The notes beneath the pieces are model-generated. The model saw only the letters and a list, made by a program, of their open reading frames with translations. It was not told the DNA's origin and ran no database searches. A DNA stretch of 64,000 nucleotides. It comes from Ignavibacteriales bacterium (GTDB taxonomy: Bacteria; Bacteroidota; Ignavibacteria; Ignavibacteriales; Melioribacteraceae). The position numbers and the translations under genes were made by a program. Each line of letters opens with the position of its first letter. Positions within the stretch are counted from its first letter, which is position 1. The DNA lies in NCBI GenBank assembly GCA_020635275.1, contig JACKAA010000002.1:1-64000 (forward strand), in the 5' to 3' direction. This document shows, one piece after another, positions 34,693 through 42,641 of the stretch.

Positions 34693-36015
34693 ATGAAAAA
34701 AATAACATTAAATTTTTGGATATTTATTTTTTACAGTGCAATAATTGCTCAAAATAATCAATGGTTTTATTTTAATACTTCGAATTCACCACTTATTAGC
34801 AATAGGGTTATATCTTTTGCTCAATATAATGATGAATATTATGTTGCTACTTCAAGAAATTCATCACTTTTTAAATTTGGATTAATTACAGGTTGGACAA
34901 GACTTGATACCATTGGCTCTGTCTTAGAAAACTCACAAATAAGCTATCTTCTTAAAGATCAATTTAACAGATTATGGGCTTTAGGATCAAATATTTATTA
35001 TTTAGAAAATGGAGTCTGGAATATTATTGAAACCGATATTGGCGCTTCAGCAATAGCTGTCGAAGAAAATAATCTTATTTGGTTTGGTACGTATTATAAT
35101 GGTTTATATAAGTATAATTTTAATGAATTTATTAAAATAGAATCGGATAGTTTAGATAAAGAAATTAATGTAATAGTAATAGATAAAGATAAAAATAAGT
35201 GGATAGGTATGGATGATGGTGGCGAACTGATTAAATTCGATGGTAAACTTGTGAAAAAGATCTCAAATTCAAATTTCTTAAATAATCACCAAATTCAAGT
35301 AAGTTATAGCGTAAACGGCTTATGTATTGATCAAGAAGATAATTTATGGATTTCAGCGAATCCGTTAGGCTCACCAGATTGGTGGGGTAATAATGATATA
35401 TATAATTATGCAAAATACAATATTCAATCTTCCGAGTGGATACTATTTGATTCTTCTCAAGTTGGACCATTACTTTTGCAAAGCAAAAATGTTTTACAAA
35501 TTGATAATGAAGGTAAACTCTGGGATGCTACTTCTTCTGGTGTATTAAAAATTTTAGATGATAAATTTTATTACTTAACCAAAGACAATTTTGGAATTCC
35601 TTCAAATAAGGTATGGAATGTTATGATTGATAATTATAATAATATTTGGTTTTCTGGATACCCAGAGTATGGGATTGCAATTTATAATGAAAATGGTATT
35701 CTAAATCTTACAAACATCTCAGAAGAAAAAATATTAAATAATTCTAATTTATCACAAAATTACCCAAATCCGTTTAATCCAAGTACGACAATAGAATACA
35801 CCATTCCAAATGTAGAGACGCATGGCCATGCGTCTCTACAACTAGTTGTTTATGATGTTTTAGGAAGTGAAATTACTACTTTAGTAAACCAACCTCAAAA
35901 TCCTGGTAATTATAAAATTCAGTTTGATGGGAATAAATTATCAAGCGGAATTTATTACTATAAACTATCTTATGGCAGTTTTTCACAAACAAAAAAAATG
36001 ATATTGCTTAAATAA
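34693..36015 (+). CDS. Secreted propeller protein with type IX sorting tail
   Basis: 440 aa. A signal peptide ends around IIAQNNQW. At least six repeats of the two-component-regulator-propeller kind (WALGSNIYYL, IWFGTYYNGLYKYN, NKWIGMDDGGELIKF, NLWISANPLG, KLWDATSSGVLKI, NIWFSGYPEYG) indicate a single beta-propeller. In sensor kinases this repeat forms the periplasmic sensor. Here it is free and secreted. The T9SS tail (about 365-440) ends SGIYYYKLSYGSFSQTKKMILLK and holds a 30-bp palindrome insert (35811-35840). The last about 25 codons and the 3' hairpin are nearly identical to those of the upstream gene. Function unknown. Confidence 0.8.
   Translation: MKKITLNFWIFIFYSAIIAQNNQWFYFNTSNSPLISNRVISFAQYNDEYYVATSRNSSLFKFGLITGWTRLDTIGSVLENSQISYLLKDQFNRLWALGSNIYYLENGVWNIIETDIGASAIAVEENNLIWFGTYYNGLYKYNFNEFIKIESDSLDKEINVIVIDKDKNKWIGMDDGGELIKFDGKLVKKISNSNFLNNHQIQVSYSVNGLCIDQEDNLWISANPLGSPDWWGNNDIYNYAKYNIQSSEWILFDSSQVGPLLLQSKNVLQIDNEGKLWDATSSGVLKILDDKFYYLTKDNFGIPSNKVWNVMIDNYNNIWFSGYPEYGIAIYNENGILNLTNISEEKILNNSNLSQNYPNPFNPSTTIEYTIPNVETHGHASLQLVVYDVLGSEITTLVNQPQNPGNYKIQFDGNKLSSGIYYYKLSYGSFSQTKKMILLK
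35811..35840 (+). repeat. Family A palindromic repeat, in-frame in sorting tail (copy 1)
   Basis: A perfect 30-bp palindrome made of the 15-mer TGTAGAGACGCATGG and its exact reverse complement. It adds ten codons (read as NVETHGHASLQ around it) to the sorting tail loop. A second copy with two mismatches is at 42426-42455. Confidence 0.9.
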
Positions 36016-36027
36016 ATTTTTCTCTTT

Positions 36028-36067
36028 ACTACGAAAATTATTCGCACTTACGAATAAAATTCGTAGT
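36028..36067 (+). terminator. Hairpin downstream of propeller gene (copy 2)
   Basis: Same 40-bp hairpin as 34546-34585, with 17-nt arms and loop CACTTA. The flanking sequence is also duplicated (TTATTAATGGTATAAGATTTG versus TTATTGATGGTATAGGATTTG). Confidence 0.55.
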
Positions 36068-36198
36068 GAAATTAATTTATAGTTCATTTTTATATGAAAA
36101 ATTAAGCTTTATTGATGGTATAGGATTTGCTTGTATAATTAATAAAATTGACTAAATATATTTTGTTTGCTTATTTGCAATAAAAAATTGGCGGAAAC

Positions 36199-38742
36199 AT
36201 GAAACATGTAAAATTTTTACTCATTTTAGCCTTTGCATTTTCTTCAAATCTATTTTCACAATTTAGTACTGAGGCTTACAAACAGTTTTTAACAGATAAT
36301 CAAAATCTTACTTCTCCACAATTAATGGAAATGTATTCTGCAGGATTATTTATTTCGAGAGTAAATGAAAGTTATAATAATGCAGCATATTTTGATTCAG
36401 TAAAAATAAAATATGAGCTTACACAAGATGAAATATCTCTAATAAATAAAAATGGATTTGTTGTAACTGAAAGATTGCAGCAAGGTTCGTTTGGTCATCA
36501 ATTTGAAGATATTTATCACAAAGATTTACCGGTATATATTTCTTCAGATGCTATTCTTCACGCTTTTCATTCTTCTTATGATAAGATTTTAAAGAATACT
36601 GAATTGGATATATTAATTTCCCACGTTACCACATTACTCGAAAATATACGTAATGAATTTTCGAATTTGGTGCCATTATACAGCGATAAACCAGAATTGG
36701 AAACTATGCTTAAAGATTTAGATGTATATATTTCAGTTGCACGAAGATTAATGGATATGAGTCCACTGCCCTATTACCAAGATAATAGAGATGCAATAAC
36801 AGATTTAATAAATTATGTAAATTCAGAAGAATTCGAAGAAATACCTTTATTTTCTTCAACTCCAAGAAAAATTGATTTTAGTCAATTTAAACCACGTGGG
36901 CATTATGATGATTCAAATTATCCGCAGCTTGCAAGATATTTCAGAACAATGATGTGGTTTGGTAAAATTGAACTTTATTTAATTGCTCCGGTTGAGGATG
37001 ATGTAAAAGTGCCTATTGAAGATGAACAAAGACAAATAATTATTTCATCTCTACTTTCAAAATTAATAGAGATTTCTAATTCCAGAGAAATATTTGACGA
37101 GATAGAATTTATTATTAAAACATTTGTTGGTGATCAGGATAATACAACATTACCAGATTTAGAAGAAGTGTTAAATGAATCGGGAATTACTAATGTTGAT
37201 TTATTGCTTGATACAAATGTTGTTAAGCAATTCCAAGAAGTGTTGAAAACTAAATCATTTGCCGGACAAAAAATATTATCACAAATATTAATTCATGATC
37301 CGATGTCACCTGATAAAATAGAACCTGCTTCAGCCTTTATGCCTTTTGGTCAAAGATTTGTAATTGATTCTTATGTAACCGGAAGTGTTGTTTATGATAA
37401 AGTTGAAACCAAACGCATGCTTCCTTTAACTTTAGATATTCTTTTTGCTTTGGGAAATGATGCAGCAGCTCAACTTCTTAAAGATGAACTTGATACTTAT
37501 TCATATTCACCAAACTTAGCCGCTTTAAGATATTTAATTGATAGTTATGATGATGAATTTTGGAAGCATTCAATTTATAATCTATGGCTGAATTCAATTA
37601 AAAGTTTAAATCCGCCGGAAGAAAGAGAAAATCTGCCTTCATTTATGCAGACTGCAGCTTGGTGGCAGCAAAAGATGAATTCTCAATTAGCTTCTTGGAC
37701 TGAATTAAGGCATGATAATTTACTTTATGCTAAGCAATCATATACCGGCGGAGCTACATGTTCTTATCCATACAGTTATGTTGAACCAGTACCACAATTT
37801 TTTAGTACAATAAAAGTTTTAGCAGAAAATACTTTAGCTAAACTAAATAATATATCTTCATTTAGTAACTACACAAAAAATTCTTTTAATAATTATTTTG
37901 AATTGCTAGAAGGAGTTGCAGATACCTTGGGAATTATTGCTCAAAAAGAACTTGATAATATTGAATTAAATGAAAACGAAAAATACTTTTTGCAGCAAAT
38001 GCTTTATGATAATCCTCATATGGGATGTGCCGGACCTGAACACGTAGGTTGGTATCCTAATTTATTTTATGAAGATTGGGAACAAGATGATTTTCATAAA
38101 GAAGATTTTTTAGTAGCTGATTATCATACAGCTCCAACAGATGCAGGAGGCTACCTTATTGGCTGGGTTAAACACGCTGGCACGGGACCCATTGACTTAG
38201 CAGTCATTGTAGCAAAAAACTCAGCCAATGAATATATTTCTTACGTTGGACCGGTAGCAAGTTATTATGAATATACTTCAACAAATTTTTACCGTTTGAC
38301 AGATGATGAATGGAAAGAAAATTATCTTGTAAAAGAAAGCTCCAGACCAAATTGGGTAAATATTTACTTAGCCAATAATGATGGAAATATTAAAGGCGAA
38401 GGTTTACATTTATTGACAGATATAGAAAATCCTAACAATGAATTTATAATTCCAAAAGAAATTATTATTGCTCAAAATTATCCTAATCCGTTTAATCCAA
38501 GTACTGTAATCAGATTTACAATTCCTCAAAATCTATCTAACAGTCCAACTAAACTTACTATCTATAATATACAAGGTGAAGTTGTAAAAGAATTGCTGAA
38601 TGAAAAATTACAAGCAGGCACTTATTTAACAAAATGGAATGGAGATAATCAATTTGGCAAAATGGTTTCAAGCGGAATTTATTTCTACAAAATAAAAGTC
38701 GGCGAACATACTGTTGTAGGCAAAATGAATTTAGTGAAGTAA
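36199..38742 (+). CDS. Secreted DUF3160 protein with type IX sorting tail
   Basis: 847 aa. The signal peptide is MKHVKFLLILAFAFSSNLFSQ. The large DUF3160 domain (about 45-740) is mostly helical, with conserved stretches such as DLPVYISSDAILHAFHSSYD, ASAFMPFGQRFVIDSYVTG and ASWTELRHDNLLYAKQSYTGGATC. The family is extracytoplasmic and uncharacterised. The C-terminal T9SS tail (about 755-847, NYPNPFNPSTVIRFTIP ... SSGIYFYKIKVGEHTVVGKMNLVK) has the consensus but, unlike its six relatives here, no inserted repeat, and is more divergent. It marks the ancestral form of the tail. The start has GGCGGAAAC just upstream as a weak ribosome site. Confidence 0.88.
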   Translation: MKHVKFLLILAFAFSSNLFSQFSTEAYKQFLTDNQNLTSPQLMEMYSAGLFISRVNESYNNAAYFDSVKIKYELTQDEISLINKNGFVVTERLQQGSFGHQFEDIYHKDLPVYISSDAILHAFHSSYDKILKNTELDILISHVTTLLENIRNEFSNLVPLYSDKPELETMLKDLDVYISVARRLMDMSPLPYYQDNRDAITDLINYVNSEEFEEIPLFSSTPRKIDFSQFKPRGHYDDSNYPQLARYFRTMMWFGKIELYLIAPVEDDVKVPIEDEQRQIIISSLLSKLIEISNSREIFDEIEFIIKTFVGDQDNTTLPDLEEVLNESGITNVDLLLDTNVVKQFQEVLKTKSFAGQKILSQILIHDPMSPDKIEPASAFMPFGQRFVIDSYVTGSVVYDKVETKRMLPLTLDILFALGNDAAAQLLKDELDTYSYSPNLAALRYLIDSYDDEFWKHSIYNLWLNSIKSLNPPEERENLPSFMQTAAWWQQKMNSQLASWTELRHDNLLYAKQSYTGGATCSYPYSYVEPVPQFFSTIKVLAENTLAKLNNISSFSNYTKNSFNNYFELLEGVADTLGIIAQKELDNIELNENEKYFLQQMLYDNPHMGCAGPEHVGWYPNLFYEDWEQDDFHKEDFLVADYHTAPTDAGGYLIGWVKHAGTGPIDLAVIVAKNSANEYISYVGPVASYYEYTSTNFYRLTDDEWKENYLVKESSRPNWVNIYLANNDGNIKGEGLHLLTDIENPNNEFIIPKEIIIAQNYPNPFNPSTVIRFTIPQNLSNSPTKLTIYNIQGEVVKELLNEKLQAGTYLTKWNGDNQFGKMVSSGIYFYKIKVGEHTVVGKMNLVK

Positions 38743-38756
38743 AATGTGAGTTATTT

Positions 38757-40682
38757 ATGAAATTTTTTAGAGTGGTCGTAATTATAATATTTCTAGCCTC
38801 ATTAAGCTTTTCTCAAACGGATACAGTTATTACTTCACTCAGAGGATTTGATAATGAAGATGGTGAAACATTTTTATTTTATCAAACATCTCATAAAACT
38901 TTAAGCACTGATGTTGATTCTAACATTATTACTTACAATTTGTTCAATAACAATAATAAAACTAAATATGAATTATTTAAAGGTTTCGAAAATATATACT
39001 TTCCAGAAAATCATTTACAGTTTCACACAATGGTGGATATTGAATTTATAGAAAATGATCCAAACAAATATATTTATGCAATAAATTCTTTGGGTATCGA
39101 TCCTGATTCAAGAGTAATTCATTATGATCAAGGAGAAATTATTGGATTATTAGGATTTGTAGATGACATTTTTTTACCAAGTGATGATTTAAATAAAATA
39201 AATGTAGTAAGTGGAAATTGGGTTTACAGAAGCTTCGATGGCGGTTACACATGGCCTGGTGATTCTTCTTATTTTTTTCAAATTGCACAATTGAGATATT
39301 TAACATGTTCTCCATATAATGAATCTGTTGTTTTTGGTTTAAATATTGACAATAACCTTATGAAATCTATTGATAATGGCAAAACCTTTTCAATTGTAGA
39401 AAACAATTTTGAATGGAATCCTGACTCAAAATTATATTTTGATATAGATAAAAAACATATATATGCAATAACAAATATTTATGAATATAGCGATTACTAT
39501 TCATCTATCTTTAGCATTTTTGCTGTTTCATATAATTTTGGAGAAGCAGAAAGTTGGGATTATCAAATAATATCTAATAATATTTCAATATGTCTTGATG
39601 ATTCTATTTCTGGAAATATTTTTATGTCAAAAGGTAATAATATTTATATATCAGAAAATTATGGAAACAATTTTACTCTTTACACAGAACTGAATCATCA
39701 TGCAAACGGAATTTATAAAAAACCTAATGAAGATATTTTGTTTGCATCCAATCCAAATGGGATTATAAAAATCACCCAAGATTCAGTCCAGTACTTATTT
39801 AATAAATCAATTAAACACAGTTTAGAAATGTATCCTATTGAAGTGGGAAATAAGTGGTTCTATGGTAATTCAGGAACATCTTATGAAACAAGGCCAATTC
39901 CATTTAACTATTATTATTCCGAAGAGATAGTTAAAGATACAGTAATTGAAAATGGAAATAGATATTTCTATTTAAATTCATATCCGTTTGGAGATAAATA
40001 TTGGTTAAGAATTGACTCTGTTAATGGATCTATTTATAGAAGACATTCATTTGAAGATAAAATAGAATATTTACAATATGATTTATTAGCATCATTTAGC
40101 GATGAAACTGAAACATACGAAGGAATAATATTTAATGTTATAAATTCTGATACTCTTTTATGGAGTAAAAAAAGAATTTTAAAAACTTATGAATTAAGTT
40201 CGCTTTTTACTTACAGAATGAATTTTTCAGAAGGAATTGGAATAACACAAAAACTGAATGAATTTGATTTTGGATATTCTGAGATAAAACTAATTGGATG
40301 TACAATAAATGGAATTGTTTATGGTGATACAACTATTGTTGGTATAAAAGATAATAAAAAGAATGTTTTTGATAATTTTTCACTTTCTCAAAATTACCCA
40401 AATCCGTTTAACCCAATCACAACAATAGAATACAATATTCCGCCAAATGTGAAAAGTGAAACGTCAAACGGATTCATCCCGAGCGGAGTCGAGGGATCGC
40501 ATCTACAACTAATTATTTATGATGTTCTTGGAAGAAAAGTTGCAACTTTAGTAAACCAGCCTCAAAAACCAGGGAACTACTCTATTCATTTTAATGGCAG
40601 CAATCTTGCAAGCGGTATTTATTATTATCAATTAAAAGTTGGTTCATTTATTCAAACTAAGAAAATGGTTTTAATGAAGTGA
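38757..40682 (+). CDS. Secreted protein with type IX sorting tail (paralogue pair, member 1)
   Basis: 641 aa. A signal peptide (FFRVVVIIIFLASLSFSQ) is followed by a beta-rich region about 30-355 containing Asp-box-like phrases (RSFDGGYTWPGD, KSIDNGKTFS, ISENYGNNF). A second domain (about 360-530) begins YPIEVGNKWFYGNSG and is shared with the next gene (YPLEVGNKWYYEVN). A T9SS tail follows (about 545-641, NYPNPFNPITTIEYNIP). A family B repeat (40446-40499) sits in the tail. It starts 14 bp after the DUF3160 stop and continues 7 bp before the paralogue, so all are probably in one operon. The function is unknown. Confidence 0.82.
   Translation: MKFFRVVVIIIFLASLSFSQTDTVITSLRGFDNEDGETFLFYQTSHKTLSTDVDSNIITYNLFNNNNKTKYELFKGFENIYFPENHLQFHTMVDIEFIENDPNKYIYAINSLGIDPDSRVIHYDQGEIIGLLGFVDDIFLPSDDLNKINVVSGNWVYRSFDGGYTWPGDSSYFFQIAQLRYLTCSPYNESVVFGLNIDNNLMKSIDNGKTFSIVENNFEWNPDSKLYFDIDKKHIYAITNIYEYSDYYSSIFSIFAVSYNFGEAESWDYQIISNNISICLDDSISGNIFMSKGNNIYISENYGNNFTLYTELNHHANGIYKKPNEDILFASNPNGIIKITQDSVQYLFNKSIKHSLEMYPIEVGNKWFYGNSGTSYETRPIPFNYYYSEEIVKDTVIENGNRYFYLNSYPFGDKYWLRIDSVNGSIYRRHSFEDKIEYLQYDLLASFSDETETYEGIIFNVINSDTLLWSKKRILKTYELSSLFTYRMNFSEGIGITQKLNEFDFGYSEIKLIGCTINGIVYGDTTIVGIKDNKKNVFDNFSLSQNYPNPFNPITTIEYNIPPNVKSETSNGFIPSGVEGSHLQLIIYDVLGRKVATLVNQPQKPGNYSIHFNGSNLASGIYYYQLKVGSFIQTKKMVLMK
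40446..40499 (+). repeat. Family B mobile palindromic repeat (copy 2)
   Basis: 54 bp = 18 codons inside the sorting tail. Against copy 3 (48049-48102) it differs at a single base across the whole unit, while the flanking coding sequence differs more. Its 3' half ATCCCGAGCGGAGTCGAGGG resembles the core of family C. Confidence 0.85.
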
Positions 40683-40689
40683 GATATTT

Positions 40690-42630
40690 ATGAAAAAGTT
40701 TGTTTTAAGTCTTCTTTTATTTTTTGCAAGTACTAATTATTCACAAGTTGAAAATGAAATTATTAATATGTTTGGCATAACTGATTCTACTGGTAGAAGT
40801 TTTTTGATTTATGAAGAAGATAAACCAATATGGGGTTACTATTATGAAGGGAAAAAGATTAATGTATTTGATCTAAGCAATTATTCAGATTCTACAATCA
40901 CTGAAGAAACCGGATGGTGGCAGACGGGAGATTTTGGAGTAAGAGAAATTACTGATTATGATTTCTATTCAGGTAATCCCAACAATATTATATATACAAG
41001 TTTTGGTGCGGTATCCGGTTCAGATTCGTTAATTAATCCTAAATATAATATTTATAATCAAATTCTACTTTATGGTCATTCTCATTTACAAATTGATCAA
41101 AAACGAAATAATGTTCTTTATCTTAATTTGGGAGAATTAAATTATAATCCAGGTTATATAAAAAGCTATGATTATGGAAAAACTTGGCCATTTGATTCAA
41201 CAAATTGGGAATATTTAAATATTGTGCCCTTCAATCTCCTTTCGCTTTATCCATCTTCAGATTCAATAATGTTCGGCATTGACTCATTAAACAACTTAAC
41301 AAAATCTTATGATGCTGGTTTAACATCAGAAGTTGTTGAGGAAAGCGGTAATTGGAATTTCCTTCGTGAAAATCTTTATTATGATATTGATGGAATTCAT
41401 ATTTATGCAGTTACTCAAAAAGAAGACAAATACTTTTTATTTGTATCAGATAATTACGGAAATAAAGACAGCTGGAATTTACTTTTTACAAGTCAGCAAA
41501 AAATTTCAATAAGTGTAGATGATTTAATTTCAGGAAAATTTTCTTTTGCAACAAATAATAATATTTATCAATCTACAGACTATGGGCAAACTTTTAATGT
41601 TATCCATACACTTGATAAAAATATTGTTGGTATTTATAATATTCCAAATACAGACACAATTTACGCAGCAACTGGTTTTACAATTTGGGAAATTACTAAT
41701 GGAAACCAAATTCCAATTAAACAAGTAATTTCAAATGAATTGCTTTCATACTATCCTTTAGAAGTAGGAAATAAATGGTATTATGAAGTTAATTATATTC
41801 CAGTTTGGGTTGATGATCCGCGCAATTATATTCTTACTAAGGAAGTTACAAAAGACACTCTTTTACAAAACGGAAAAAAATATTTTGAAACAAAAGAAAC
41901 AAGAAGTGATACTAACACTATTAAAATTTATTATGAAAGAATAGATTCAGTTAAGGCTCAAGTTTATAGATTACAAAATGGTGTTAATAATAATGAAGAA
42001 TATCTTGTAGTTGATTTTCATTCTGAAATAGGATCGTCATTCGAAACATTTGTAAATTATTCAAATGATTTTGAAATAGATTCAATTTATTTAAAAGAAG
42101 AAAAATATCAAGATGTATTTTCTGGTAACAAAGCTTTAACTAGATTTACTAAAATATTTAATAATATTGATACTGATCCAACTAGATATATTTCTCAATC
42201 TTATTCAAATCAAATTGGAAAATCTTTTCAAACTAAAGGATTTTTGGATGCATATGATGAAAATCTAACCTTAGTAGCAGCATTCATTTATGATTATAAA
42301 CGCGGAGATACAACTTTAGTAGGGGTTAATAAAAATGTTAAATCATTACCAAATAATTATTGGCTTTCTCAAAATTACCCAAATCCGTTTAATCCTACTA
42401 CTACAATTGATTACACTGTACCAATTGTAGAGACGCATGGCAATGCGTCACTACAACTAGTTGTATATGATGTTCTTGGAAGAGAAGTTGCAACTTTAGT
42501 TAACCAGCATCAAAAACCGGGAAACTATTCCATTCAATTTGATGGCAGCAATCTTGCAAGCGGAATTTATTATTATCAATTAAAAGTTGGTTCATTTATT
42601 CAAACTAAGAAAATGATTTTAATGAAATAA
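40690..42630 (+). CDS. Secreted protein with type IX sorting tail (paralogue pair, member 2)
   Basis: 646 aa, tandem paralogue of the preceding gene: the same order of signal peptide (MKKFVLSLLLFFASTNYSQ), Asp-box-like beta region (KSYDYGKTWPFD, QSTDYGQTFN), a domain beginning YPLEVGNKWYYEVN, and a T9SS tail. Recognisable identity covers the full length, but the bodies have diverged strongly. The last about 60 codons are nearly identical at DNA level to the tail of the following gene (GREVATLVNQHQKPGNYSIQ), which suggests recombination between tails. A family A palindrome (42426-42455) is inserted in the tail. Function unknown. Confidence 0.82.
   Translation: MKKFVLSLLLFFASTNYSQVENEIINMFGITDSTGRSFLIYEEDKPIWGYYYEGKKINVFDLSNYSDSTITEETGWWQTGDFGVREITDYDFYSGNPNNIIYTSFGAVSGSDSLINPKYNIYNQILLYGHSHLQIDQKRNNVLYLNLGELNYNPGYIKSYDYGKTWPFDSTNWEYLNIVPFNLLSLYPSSDSIMFGIDSLNNLTKSYDAGLTSEVVEESGNWNFLRENLYYDIDGIHIYAVTQKEDKYFLFVSDNYGNKDSWNLLFTSQQKISISVDDLISGKFSFATNNNIYQSTDYGQTFNVIHTLDKNIVGIYNIPNTDTIYAATGFTIWEITNGNQIPIKQVISNELLSYYPLEVGNKWYYEVNYIPVWVDDPRNYILTKEVTKDTLLQNGKKYFETKETRSDTNTIKIYYERIDSVKAQVYRLQNGVNNNEEYLVVDFHSEIGSSFETFVNYSNDFEIDSIYLKEEKYQDVFSGNKALTRFTKIFNNIDTDPTRYISQSYSNQIGKSFQTKGFLDAYDENLTLVAAFIYDYKRGDTTLVGVNKNVKSLPNNYWLSQNYPNPFNPTTTIDYTVPIVETHGNASLQLVVYDVLGREVATLVNQHQKPGNYSIQFDGSNLASGIYYYQLKVGSFIQTKKMILMK
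42426..42455 (+). repeat. Family A palindromic repeat (copy 2, two mismatches)
   Basis: 30 bp beginning TGTAGAGACGCATGG and ending CGTCACTACA. It differs at two bases from the perfect palindrome at 35811-35840, at the same point of the sorting tail (IVETHGNASLQLVVYDVLG). Confidence 0.88.
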
Positions 42631-42641
42631 AACTTACCTAT

